Below, piece after piece: positions 33,127-39,889 of a stretch of DNA of 44,069 nucleotides. A program made the position numbers and the translations under genes. Positions within the stretch are counted from its first letter, which is position 1. Each line of letters begins with the position of its first letter. Source of the stretch: a virus. The stretch covers positions 1-44,069 of IMG/VR virus record IMGVR_UViG_3300036826_000136; one strand, 5' to 3'. A model generated the notes under the pieces. That model searched no databases and was not told the DNA's origin. It saw only the letters and a program-made list of their open reading frames with translations.

Positions 33127-34795
33127 CGAAATTACCTCCTCGTTGAAATGCCTCACCCAGGGCAGCAGGGACGGCCAGGCCGGGATTCCTGAGCGTGGCC
33201 ACTGTGCAGAACATATCGGCGTGGTGCCAGTGGTCGAGATTGCGGTTCTTTTTCCACCTGGCCACCATCCGGCCCTGGACATCCTCCTCCTCGACCCTGA
33301 CCTGCTGGATCATTTGGTAATAGAAACCGTTGTATTCACGGTTCTCGATGTTCTCCCCGATCTCGCGAGCGTAGTGGGGGAGGATGACCTGCCCGTGGAT
33401 GTACTGGTAGATGACGGTGTCGAAGGCCAGGGTGCGGTCGATCACGCAGCGAGCCGCCTCCCGGTGCTTGATCGTGTGCCAGTGAGCGATCTCCTCCGTC
33501 TGCGGACGATCCTGCTCGAAACCGAGCCAGACCCGGCCAGGGTATTTCAAAGAGAGATCCCGAGCCGCTCTTTTTTCCGGATGAGCGTCGATCACGCACA
33601 TGAAGCCGATCAGGCCGCTGAGGAAATTATCGAGTTCGCTCCATTCGCGGAAGATCCGAAAGGCCCACGCTTTGCGGTGCCCGTGGCGGGTGAGGGTGTC
33701 TGCACGGACGTGCAGATGGGTGCCCACATCCACCCCAACGAAAACGGGGCCTTCCGGGATCCCGCCCTCTCGATGTCCTGAAACCCGACACTTGTCCAGG
33801 ATCTCGGGCGTCAGTTGGTCTCCCTCGGCGACATAGGGGAGACCAAGGTTGTTGTTGAAAAAAGACTTGAGCCGCTTGGAATCCCGCTGCCCGGCGAAGT
33901 AGCCCTTGAGGATGTCGGTCAGCGGCTGCGTGGGCGAGTTGAATTGATTGATGTGGTAGCCACGCAGATGACCGTTGAGATTCTGGGGAGTCCAGCGACC
34001 GAACTCGTTGAGGGCAAAGCGGTGCCTGTCCTGGATCTGCTGGCGGCAGTGCTGGCAGACGAGCACAGACTCATCGGGGGTATCCCCCAGTTTTACATTT
34101 TCATCGAAATTGAAAGCCTGGAAGCGACCGCAGTGCGGGCAGGGGACTTCCCAGTGGTGCTGATCGGAGGCCCACCAGGCATCCTCGGCATCGACCCCAT
34201 GACCGGGGGCGGTGGGAGTAGAGAGTTGGACGAGCTTCTTGATCCTGGAGCCGTCCATGCGGTGGCGGGCGTCATCGAGGTTTTCCTCGATCATGCGATC
34301 GCGCTCGTCCCAGACTTCGACATCGACAGGAATTTCCTGCAGCTCGCGATTGATATTGGTACCCCGGATGTAAACGGAGATGCCGTCCCGGGTCTGCTTG
34401 TGCAGGCGGTTATCGACGGTGGAGAAAATCTCCCTGATCTCCGGATTGCTCTCGATGATGGGGTCGATACGGGCCTGCACGAAGGGGACTGCTCCCGTCT
34501 TTAGCGGCAGGAGGTAGAGGTGGTGCCAGCGGCGCTGTGTCGTCCAGTGCAGCGTGCGGGTGAGGAAGGTGACGGTGAAGGCCATCTGCGCCGCCTTGGG
34601 GATGATGATTTCATCGGACATATCCCTGATCACGGCCGTGACGTACTCCCGACCCGCAAGGCTGAAAGGTTTGCCGTCCACTCTCAGTCCCATACTGAGT
34701 GCCCACTCATCGGGGCGTGCTAGTTGCCTGACCTGAGAGAATTGCTTCCGTTTCCTGAGCGATTGCCTGCTCGGAGCTGAAGAAGCCGACGACAT
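33119..34795 (-). CDS. terL: Terminase large subunit, GpA-like
   Basis: A 558-residue packaging motor of the GpA family. Signs are the N-terminal RPDEWALSMGLRVDG, the ATPase region (DEIIIPKAAQMAFTVTFLTR, Walker A equivalent; DVEVWDERDRM, acidic Walker B-like), a zinc knuckle pair (CPHC, CQHC around residues 243 and 279), and the C-terminal nuclease part with VFVGVDVGTHLHV and later acidic residues (VIDAHPE, HHADMF). I place the start at ATG 34795. The frame stays open to GTG 34891, but that extra part is read from a purine/pyrimidine tract and looks non-coding; a GGGGGAG sits before the GTG, so the longer form cannot be excluded. Confidence 0.82.
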   Translation of the reverse strand: MSSASSAPSRQSLRKRKQFSQVRQLARPDEWALSMGLRVDGKPFSLAGREYVTAVIRDMSDEIIIPKAAQMAFTVTFLTRTLHWTTQRRWHHLYLLPLKTGAVPFVQARIDPIIESNPEIREIFSTVDNRLHKQTRDGISVYIRGTNINRELQEIPVDVEVWDERDRMIEENLDDARHRMDGSRIKKLVQLSTPTAPGHGVDAEDAWWASDQHHWEVPCPHCGRFQAFNFDENVKLGDTPDESVLVCQHCRQQIQDRHRFALNEFGRWTPQNLNGHLRGYHINQFNSPTQPLTDILKGYFAGQRDSKRLKSFFNNNLGLPYVAEGDQLTPEILDKCRVSGHREGGIPEGPVFVGVDVGTHLHVRADTLTRHGHRKAWAFRIFREWSELDNFLSGLIGFMCVIDAHPEKRAARDLSLKYPGRVWLGFEQDRPQTEEIAHWHTIKHREAARCVIDRTLAFDTVIYQYIHGQVILPHYAREIGENIENREYNGFYYQMIQQVRVEEEDVQGRMVARWKKNRNLDHWHHADMFCTVATLRNPGLAVPAALGEAFQRGGNFVA

Positions 34796-34807
34796 CGAAT
34801 GCAGTCT

Positions 34808-34873
34808 AGTGGGAGAGGAAAAAAGAGAGGAGGGAGAAAGGAGGGGAGAGAGGGAAGGGAGGAGGAGGGAGCG
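34808..34873. repeat. Polypurine tract upstream of terL
   Basis: About 66 bases on the plus strand are almost only G and A (blocks such as GGGAGAGGAAAAAAGAGAGG), so the leftward transcript carries a long C/U run just before terL. There are no exact tandem units. Mirror-symmetric purine tracts can form triplex structures. The tract could also act as a spacer or as part of a packaging signal; its place between the 62-residue gene and terL is the only hint. Confidence 0.7.
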
Positions 34874-34924
34874 AGTTGCAGAAGCCTCCACTCCCTCCCC
34901 CGGGGGGAACAGCGAGGTTAGCTG

Positions 34925-35113
34925 TTAGCGTCTGCGCCTGCGGGTACGGGTTCGAGTTCGATAAGTGGAGTTTACCCGCTGTTTCCGTGATTTACCTTTT
35001 CCACGTTTATTTGCCAATGCAAAAAAGACCTGCCTGCCCTTCTTTGCGCCATACTGCTTCTGCATGGCTCGATAAGCCTTGCGGGCTCCCTTGTTATAGG
35101 ACTTGATGGGCAT
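34925..35113 (-). CDS. Basic small protein with YGAKKG motif
   Basis: A 62-residue protein. The start ATG 35113 is preceded by GCGAGGAGG. The first 40 residues contain KAYRAMQKQYGAKKGRQVFF and ALANKRGKG, a pattern I recall from small proteins of many phages. The last 22 residues are a basic tail (RTRTRTRRRRR). It is the first gene of the leftward packaging block and lies back to back with the plus-strand genes. The Arg-rich tail suggests nucleic-acid binding. Function is unknown. Confidence 0.75.
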   Translation of the reverse strand: MPIKSYNKGARKAYRAMQKQYGAKKGRQVFFALANKRGKGKSRKQRVNSTYRTRTRTRRRRR

Positions 35114-35142
35114 TGGAGCCTCCTCGCAACGGAGATGCGGAA

Positions 35143-35475
35143 GTGGTGCTCGGTGCAGAGCTGTTGAGCGTAGTCGAGAGGTGGGTGCGGGTAGAGTCGA
35201 TCGAGCACCCCTGGGACACGTATGGGCAAGCCTGGGTGGGCGCAGTCAGAGACGTAATAACACCATTGCAATGGCTGGCTGCAGAGGCGGGCTACACACT
35301 GCGCTCGCTGCACAGGATCACCCACCAGGAGTACGTAGGATTGAGGGCAGCGGACAGGATCCTGACAGCGATCGGCTGGCAGCATATGTTGGTGAATGGT
35401 GAAATTCATGTGGTGCCCAATCCCAGTTGGTCGCAGGAAGGCTGGATGCGCTGGATGAAGGAGCGAGGATGCTGA
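35143..35475 (+). CDS. Putative small DNA-binding (HTH-like) protein
   Basis: A 110-residue protein on the plus strand. I place the start at GTG 35143, 8 bases after GGAG; a TTG at 35113 is the other option. The middle (WLAAEAGYTLRSLHRITHQEYV followed by LRAADRILTAIG) looks like a short helix-turn-helix of the kind found in actinobacterial phage proteins, where a repeat of the type R-I-x-x-x-x-Y-V precedes A-D-x-I-L-T-A-I-G. The end has NPSWSQEGWMRWMKERGC. It and the next gene are the only rightward genes. Opposite orientation to the packaging block suggests a regulator; this is inference. Confidence 0.7.
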   Translation: MVLGAELLSVVERWVRVESIEHPWDTYGQAWVGAVRDVITPLQWLAAEAGYTLRSLHRITHQEYVGLRAADRILTAIGWQHMLVNGEIHVVPNPSWSQEGWMRWMKERGC

Positions 35476-35729
35476 GGAAGCTAGCCTTTGAAGTCAGTGC
35501 CGAATCCCCAGAGCGGGCAGAGGAGGAGCTAGAGCGGATAAGCCAGATCCTCAGTAAGGCCCTGCGCGATGCGCAAGTGGGCAAGGAAGAGTGGGAGTGC
35601 ATCTTCGACGCCATCGTCAAAGAATCATCGACAGTCTGGCTAGGCCGCCGCAAATTCGAGCCAATGGAAATTCCCCAAAGCGGGGAAGAAGAAACCCTCT
35701 ACTGGCCGTATAGAGGAGTGGAGAAGTAA
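35469..35729 (+). CDS. Hypothetical plus-strand protein
   Basis: An 86-residue, mainly helical acidic protein (LRKLAFEVSAESPERAEEEL, ERISQILSKALRDAQVGKEE) with an aromatic end (ETLYWPYRGVEK). The ATG at 35469 overlaps the stop of the previous gene (ATGCTGA), with GGAGCGAGG in front, so the two are translationally coupled. An in-frame GTG or ATG further upstream (35427) would lie inside the previous gene. The family is not recognised. Confidence 0.7.
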   Translation: MLRKLAFEVSAESPERAEEELERISQILSKALRDAQVGKEEWECIFDAIVKESSTVWLGRRKFEPMEIPQSGEEETLYWPYRGVEK

Positions 35730-36430
35730 CCCCGTTGATCTACCCAAAAAATTTTCCCAATTACATTTGGTAATTCATAGATGGTGTGCTACTACGCCCA
35801 CACAGAATTACAATGTGAAACTCATTGGCGGTGTACCTATACGCCCCCCGGCCCGATCGTCTGCTTGTAAGTGCCCACTCACCTTCCCGGTAAACCCTCC
35901 CGGTATCCCCTCGGACAAATACATTTGTAAGTGGTGACTTACATCATCCTGAATTACCTGTGAAATTGTGGTTTCGTGTGGCCCATGAAGGAGCCATGAT
36001 TGAGAGACGAGAGAACAGGGGTTCATCCTCAGTAGTACCCCAAGGGTTAGATAGGGGGACAATTTCAAGCCCGCCCTGGGGGAATTCCTGAGAGAATCAG
36101 TGAGGGAACATCACTTCCTCATTCTCTTCCTGCTACTGGCAAGGGAGAAAGCCTGTGAGGTCTCTTGCAGGGACGGTTCTTTCTTGGCCCGCATTGGAAG
36201 AATTTCTATCCTTGGGAATTACCAAATAGAGCCGAAAGGAGAGGGTACTGTGCTCCTGCTGGCTCCTCTGTTCCTGCTAGCTCTCACTCAGGCCCGCCCT
36301 GGGCAATTGCTTATGTAATCCACTGGCTAGCGCTGGCCCTACCGATGCTTGACAGCGCGGCTTCAGGAGCCTCCCCTGCTGCGCTAGGGAAACGCCGACC
36401 TAGCGATCTTCCTTCACCTTGCTTCACCCA
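35730..36430. other. Non-coding region between plus-strand genes and terminator
   Basis: About 700 bases with no convincing gene. It holds several short hairpins, for example GTAAGTGGTGACTTAC at 35929-35944 and GTGTGCTACTACGCCCACAC near 35782-35801. TTGTAAGTG occurs twice (near 35865 and 35927), and two TGTAATT-family heptamers are at 35759 and 35806. One 31-codon plus-strand frame (35997-36092) has GGAGCC in front but is too weak to call. A plus-strand terminator closes the region at 36431. Confidence 0.6.
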
Positions 36431-36456
36431 AGCCCCGGTTTCCGCCGGGGCTTTTT
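36431..36456 (+). terminator. Rho-independent terminator, plus strand
   Basis: Perfect 8-bp stem AGCCCCGG / CCGGGGCT with a six-base loop followed by a run of T. It lies 700 bases after the two plus-strand genes and faces their direction, so it probably ends the rightward transcript. Confidence 0.85.
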
Positions 36457-36508
36457 CTTGCTCCTGCGCTCTTGCCAGGGAGAGACATCACCCTGGAATG
36501 CCCCTAGA

Positions 36509-36603
36509 ACGCCACAGGAGCGATTCTCACGCCATCCTACGCGGGATGTGGGTCAGTTGGTCATCTAGGCGGTTTCAGGAGCTTAGAACGCCTTAGAACG
36601 CTC
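36509..36603. repeat. Degenerate copy of the palindromic element
   Basis: The right part GCTTAGAACGCCTTAGAACG contains the 15-base core GCTTAGAACGCCTTA, identical to copy 1 (8777-8791). The left part contains CCTAGAACGCCACAGGAGCG, which pairs only partly with the right part. Position is in a non-coding stretch between the two terminators. Confidence 0.5.
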
Positions 36604-36638
36604 TGTTGTCCCTGGTGACAACTACGTGAGCAAGAAAA

Positions 36639-36659
36639 AAGCCCCGTTTTGCGAGGCTT
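36639..36659 (-). terminator. Rho-independent terminator (works leftwards, possibly both ways)
   Basis: Stem AAGCCCCG / CGAGGCTT (one G-T pair) with a five-base loop. On the minus strand a run of six U follows; on the plus strand there is a shorter U run. It lies about 50 bases after the last gene of the leftward block with the DUF932-like gene. Confidence 0.8.
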
Positions 36660-36678
36660 TTCTCGATTCGTTCCTACC

Positions 36679-36699
36679 TGTGCGTTTTGCATGGCTCCC
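36679..36699. repeat. Left copy of a perfect 21-nt inverted repeat
   Basis: TGTGCGTTTTGCATGGCTCC plus C is found again, reverse complemented, at 38810-38830. The two copies frame the gene block 36708-38739. Confidence 0.8.
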
Positions 36700-36707
36700 T
36701 GCTTTCC

Positions 36708-36965
36708 CTACGATCCTGCCCGGAGCCGCTCGATTCGCTCCATGTAGGCTCCCGGCCGTGGCTGCGCTGACGTGAGCCACTTGCCGTAAACGTCCCACCC
36801 GGGCCATTCAAGACGGAATGCCTCCCACAGCCGCAAGCGCAAGCCTGCTAGGTGGCTATGCTGTGGATCGCTCGGGTGATACTGCTCTGCCTCGTCTCGC
36901 AAGAGATTCGCCAGCTTTTCCACGTCATAACAGCGCGGATAGAGCCAGTCTGGACGATTTTCCAC
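36708..36965 (-). CDS. Hypothetical protein, Trp/Arg-rich
   Basis: An 85-residue protein starting at GTG 36965, 8 bases after GGGGAGG; the longer frame to ATG 37040 lacks such a site. The sequence (NRPDWLYPRCYDVEKLANLL, RLRLWEAFRLEWPGWDVYGK, AYMERIERLRAGS) is rich in Trp, Tyr, Arg and helix. The family is not recognised. It follows the DUF932-like gene and ends before the terminator, so the two are probably in one transcript. Confidence 0.65.
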   Translation of the reverse strand: MENRPDWLYPRCYDVEKLANLLRDEAEQYHPSDPQHSHLAGLRLRLWEAFRLEWPGWDVYGKWLTSAQPRPGAYMERIERLRAGS

Positions 36966-37060
36966 TTTGTAATCCTCCCCGTGTGTGTCTGGAACTAGCA
37001 GGCTGCTAGCTCCGGGATGACTCCCCGTGACGGGAGCCACCCGCAGCTACTTCCTACTTC

Positions 37061-38071
37061 CTACGCGCAGACATCCGCCAGCACGCGCAAAACTTCCGTG
37101 TCGGCTGCTGCCTGCGATCCGTTCACAGCGTTTTCCATGTTGCGCACAGCGCGCGGGATACCCTTACGTACCTGTGCGTAGTGATGCGACCATGTGTTAA
37201 ACGCCTGCAGGACACCGAGTGCCGTACCTTTCCACTGCGCGGCTCGCTCGTCATGGCGATAGAGCGCCATCATCTGATCCTGTTTGGTAATAGCCACTGT
37301 CCTACCGCGTCCCTCGTCTTGCGGAACAGGCACAAGGATGTCCAGGGCCTTCGTCCACTGGCTCTCAGACACTTTCCACGCAGCGAGCCTCTCTAGCTCT
37401 TCTGCGAAGTCATCCGCCAAGGAGTAGACAAGCTGGAGAGCCTCTCGCGCATCCTGCAGCCGCATACCGCTGTATTTGGTATGCCGCAGCCGGAAAGCTT
37501 GATCCCGTTCGCCAAGCGCAGCCGACAGCGTGTTATCGCAGACGACGGCCGTCACGGTGCGCTTGTAGGTCGTGGCAAGCGAACCGTCAAACGATGTGCA
37601 GGCCAGAAGATGCGGCCGGTACTCCATTCCGACAGCCGAGGAATTCTCCTCCACTTCCACGCTCACCCAAGCCTGTGCCCGATTGCGCAGCAGACCGGCC
37701 GAGCCAATCTGCAGCGTGTCGTCCAGGATCGTCGCCACGTTCGACAAGAGCCATTCGCTGTACTGATGGCCCTGATAGCCACTTTTGAAAACGCCGAGGA
37801 CATCGCCCGTGTCGGACGTTACCAGCGCTTTCCGATCGGGAATGCCGACATAGGACAGAATGCCGTCCGTCTCGATCGTGGTGAATAGCTCACGCTCCTC
37901 GACTGTGAAATCGAACAGCCTGCGCTGAACGTCGTCCACGGGGATGGCTCCAGGGTAATGATTCGACTCTTCTCCCTGCTCCGTCTCCCGGTAGTGCCAA
38001 GCATGGCCGCGCTTCTCAGTGAATCCGATCAGCGTATGCGTGTTGAGCCATTTGCTCGACTCTTGCGACAT
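37061..38071 (-). CDS. DUF932 / phage-plasmid-like protein (TIGR03299 type)
   Basis: A 336-residue protein resembling DUF932 proteins found in phages and plasmids. Signs include an N-terminal Trp/His-rich stretch (GFTEKRGHAWHYRETEQG), a conserved central part (DRKALVTSDTGDVLGVFKSG, YQGHQYSEWLLSNVATILD), WVSVEVEENSSAVG, the segment LLACTSFDGSLATTYKRTVT with VVCDNTLSAALGE, and a helical C-terminal half (DFAEELERLAAWKVSESQWT). Family members are often expressed early and have unknown biochemical function. A hairpin GGATAGA / TCTATCC at 38093-38116 lies in the leader, and the operon begins upstream with three micro-genes. Confidence 0.75.
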   Translation of the reverse strand: MSQESSKWLNTHTLIGFTEKRGHAWHYRETEQGEESNHYPGAIPVDDVQRRLFDFTVEERELFTTIETDGILSYVGIPDRKALVTSDTGDVLGVFKSGYQGHQYSEWLLSNVATILDDTLQIGSAGLLRNRAQAWVSVEVEENSSAVGMEYRPHLLACTSFDGSLATTYKRTVTAVVCDNTLSAALGERDQAFRLRHTKYSGMRLQDAREALQLVYSLADDFAEELERLAAWKVSESQWTKALDILVPVPQDEGRGRTVAITKQDQMMALYRHDERAAQWKGTALGVLQAFNTWSHHYAQVRKGIPRAVRNMENAVNGSQAAADTEVLRVLADVCA

Positions 38072-38092
38072 TGTGAAACCTCCCGTGTGCGT

Positions 38093-38116
38093 GGATAGAA
38101 CGGTATTGCTCTATCC
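38093..38116 (-). promoter_or_regulatory. Leader hairpin upstream of the DUF932-like gene
   Basis: A perfect 7-bp stem (GGATAGA / TCTATCC) with a 10-base loop lies 22 bases before the DUF932-like start. There is no U run, so it is not a terminator. It could be a processing site, operator or leader structure. Confidence 0.4.
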
Positions 38117-38201
38117 CGTCTGGCTCCTTGTGAGAGCCACGCGGGATAGCCGCAGACAACGGGGAGACTTGAAGCAGAGCAGCTCCGTTCGCATTACCTG
38201 T

Positions 38202-38483
38202 CTAGAGTGTTAGCTGCGGGTCTGGCCCGAGCAGGATCGAATTTTCGTTCGGCTCCTCAATGGTGTCGTCCATGCAGGGACGACGATTCACTAGCTCCAG
38301 CACCGAGGCCGGAGCCTGCAGATACGGGTGGTAATAATCGCTGTACGCCTGCTCCCGATCCGTGTCGAACGTGAAGCTTCGCCCGGGCACATTGTCCCGA
38401 ACGACGATTCGCAAGTCTCCCTGCCGATCCTGGAGCAGCACGAGCGAGCCGATACCGTCCACCCGCCGACCAAGCAGGATCAC
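38202..38483 (-). CDS. Hypothetical beta-rich small protein
   Basis: A 93-residue protein starting at GTG 38483, which overlaps the stop of the previous gene (GTGA). The sequence (VILLGRRVDGIGSLVLLQDR, DLRIVVRDNVPGRSFTFDTD, YYHPYLQAPASVLELVNRRP) is strand-rich in its first half and ends acidic. The longer frame to 38678 covers two other genes and is not believed. No family is recognised. Confidence 0.65.
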   Translation of the reverse strand: MILLGRRVDGIGSLVLLQDRQGDLRIVVRDNVPGRSFTFDTDREQAYSDYYHPYLQAPASVLELVNRRPCMDDTIEEPNENSILLGPDPQLTL

Positions 38484-38584
38484 TCTTGCTCCTCGGCCGG
38501 TGTGACCCCTAGCACGAGCAGGACACCGAGTGAGACTGCGAGGCAGGCTATTACCACTGCCGCGCCGATCAGATTCGCGATCAC
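38480..38584 (-). CDS. 34-residue single-pass membrane protein
   Basis: A micro-gene with a strong ribosome site (GGAGGAGGAG) before GTG 38584. The product is almost all one hydrophobic helix (LIGAAVVIACLAVSLGVLLV) with a short acidic end (TPAEEQE). It overlaps both neighbours by four bases or so, so translation of the three is coupled. A membrane-active role in host takeover or lysis control is possible; nothing else can be said. Confidence 0.65.
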   Translation of the reverse strand: MIANLIGAAVVIACLAVSLGVLLVLGVTPAEEQE

Positions 38585-38739
38585 TGCTCCTCCTCCTGTG
38601 ACGGAGGAGGAATGCGACCGGCTCCAGGAGGAGCCATACCGGCCGCCGTTCGATTGCCGTACAGCCGCGATGCGGCACGCTCCTGAAAACGGAGCCATGC
38701 TGCCTCGCTCTTGCGCAAGTTGCTTCCCGTGTGAGTCAT
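38581..38739 (-). CDS. 52-residue hypothetical protein
   Basis: The first gene of the micro-gene group. ATG 38739 lies 12 bases after GGAG, and the stop TGA is inside the start of the membrane micro-gene (GTGA). The protein is basic at first (THTGSNLRKSEAAWLRFQER), then Pro-rich and acidic at the end (GRIPPPSQEEEQ). No family is recognised. Coupling with its neighbours is the main support. Confidence 0.55.
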   Translation of the reverse strand: MTHTGSNLRKSEAAWLRFQERAASRLYGNRTAAGMAPPGAGRIPPPSQEEEQ

Positions 38740-38809
38740 TCGTGAACTAGCTCCATTCCGGAGCTGCTCTCATTCAAGTCTCCCCCATGCCTGCGAATCG
38801 GCTCCATGC

Positions 38810-38830
38810 GGGAGCCATGCAAAACGCACA
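38810..38830. repeat. Right copy of the 21-nt inverted repeat
   Basis: GGGAGCCATGCAAAACGCAC plus A is the exact reverse complement of 36679-36699. It lies upstream of the micro-gene group, so the two copies frame the whole leftward block of five genes. Confidence 0.8.
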
Positions 38831-39541
38831 CATCAGGGGATTACCGATTAGTGCGCTGGAGTCCTAACGGCCGTGAGGCGGTTTCGTGAATCCCTTGCGG
38901 GGCACTTGACGTCCTCCAGCTATGTCCGCCCCGCGCCTGCGAGGCAGGCAGAGCTTACACCCTGCACAGGAAATTGCAAGCCCTACCGTCGCGGGCGCAA
39001 TTATCGGGACAGTCTAATTTCTTGACAGACGGGCTCGGGGCTGTTACCGTTAGCCGCAGCATGATGTAATTAGTAGCGGTAAGTAGCGGGTCGGATTAGA
39101 GCGCAGGATTATAATTACAATCTATAGCAGATTGTTTTTGTATTCCTGCAGGGATTGGCCGGGACTATCGCCAGCTCAATTCCATCCCATTAATTACATC
39201 ATCTCAGCGAAATACGGGTTTGGCAAATTGAGCCACCCGGGAGCGGGTCGCCCTGACACCAGCCAGACACCGGAATTTTTGCTCAATTTTTTGGGCCTCG
39301 GCCGGAGAGGAGGGATGCTCGGCAACGTGGAGGCCTGGTCTGCCGCGCGGACAGGGGAGAGAACCCACGTGGACTCTCCTCTCCAGTCGTCTGGCCCGCT
39401 TACGATCCTAGCAGCTCTCTGTGCATTCCTCTTGCGTCGGCGCGTCGGCAGTTGTGGAGCTAGGATCACCTGGCCCGGAGGCTGAGGGAGCTTCCTGTAG
39501 TTATCTGTACCAATACGGCCAGTATCCCGGTGCGCGGATGA

Positions 39542-39628
39542 CACAGGAGGCTCTCTGAGCCCCTGCGAGGCCCCGGGGGTAGGTCTGACTAGGGTTCGAC
39601 CTACGATCGCCTGAGAATGGCTCCTGTG
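39542..39628. repeat. Structured element related to the palindromic family
   Basis: The outer arms CACAGGAG (39542-39549) and CTCCTGTG (39621-39628) are complementary. An inner perfect stem GTAGGTC / GACCTAC (39579-39585 with 39598-39604) encloses a 12-base loop. The stretch AGCCCCTGCGAGGCCCC followed by GGGGGTAGG resembles the left half of copy 2 near 30.82 kb. Length (87 bp) is like the other copies. Confidence 0.5.
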
Positions 39629-39755
39629 CCCGTACAGAGGCATATTCCCGTGACTGCTCAGACTTGGCGCTCGGAGCGGCGCGGCGTCAGAATTCGAGAC
39701 CGACGTTAATACCGACGCCGATCCAGGGCAGGCAATTAACTAGAGGAAAAGCAAA

Positions 39756-39783
39756 GAGCCCCGGGATGTGAGTCCCGAGGCTC
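39756..39783 (-). terminator. Terminator of the leftward accessory operon
   Basis: Stem GAGCCCCGGGA / TCCCGAGGCTC, ten pairs and one mismatch, with a six-base loop. On the minus strand it is followed by a short T-rich run. It lies about 105 bases after the oxygenase-like gene, the last of the 44-39.9 kb cluster. Confidence 0.75.
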
Positions 39784-39889
39784 TCGCTTGTGACTTACCC
39801 GGACGGTCTCAGCCGTTAATGGTGCCGGGTCATCACGCTCCGATATGGGGATAGCCGCATCGGAACTTTGACACACACAGGAAGAACCT

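Larger units (their letters stand above)
38740..39889. other. 1.15-kb non-coding control region
   Basis: No credible gene. It contains the right copy of the 21-nt inverted repeat (38810-38830), an AT-rich patch at 39055-39200 with three TGTAATT heptamers and a TATAAT at 39110-39115, and a plus-strand TTGACA at 39022 with TACCGT 17 bases later (a weak promoter candidate). It also holds a structured element at 39542-39628 and the terminator at 39756. Open frames here (for instance 39194-39643) have poor coding character. A replication origin or a control region is possible. Confidence 0.55.

Noticed and set aside
34798-34891. N-terminal extension of TerL to GTG 34891
   Set aside because: It would be translated from a purine/pyrimidine tract into a Ser/Leu/Pro-rich low-complexity stretch; not typical for GpA-like proteins, though not fully excluded.
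35808-36068. Minus-strand ORF of 86 codons with TTG start
   Set aside because: No ribosome binding site, and it covers several short hairpins; composition does not look coding.
36165-36596. Plus-strand ORF of 143 codons
   Set aside because: It runs straight through a strong plus-strand terminator hairpin at 36431-36456 and has biased, non-protein-like composition.
39579-39604. tRNA-like T-arm (GGTTCGAC)
   Set aside because: The surrounding sequence does not fold into an acceptor stem or anticodon arm; it is better explained as an inner hairpin of a structured repeat.
39194-39643. Minus-strand ORF of 149 codons and overlapping plus-strand ORF at 39132-39485
   Set aside because: Low-complexity Pro/Arg composition, no ribosome site, and the sequence holds a structured palindromic element; both look like chance frames in GC-rich non-coding DNA.
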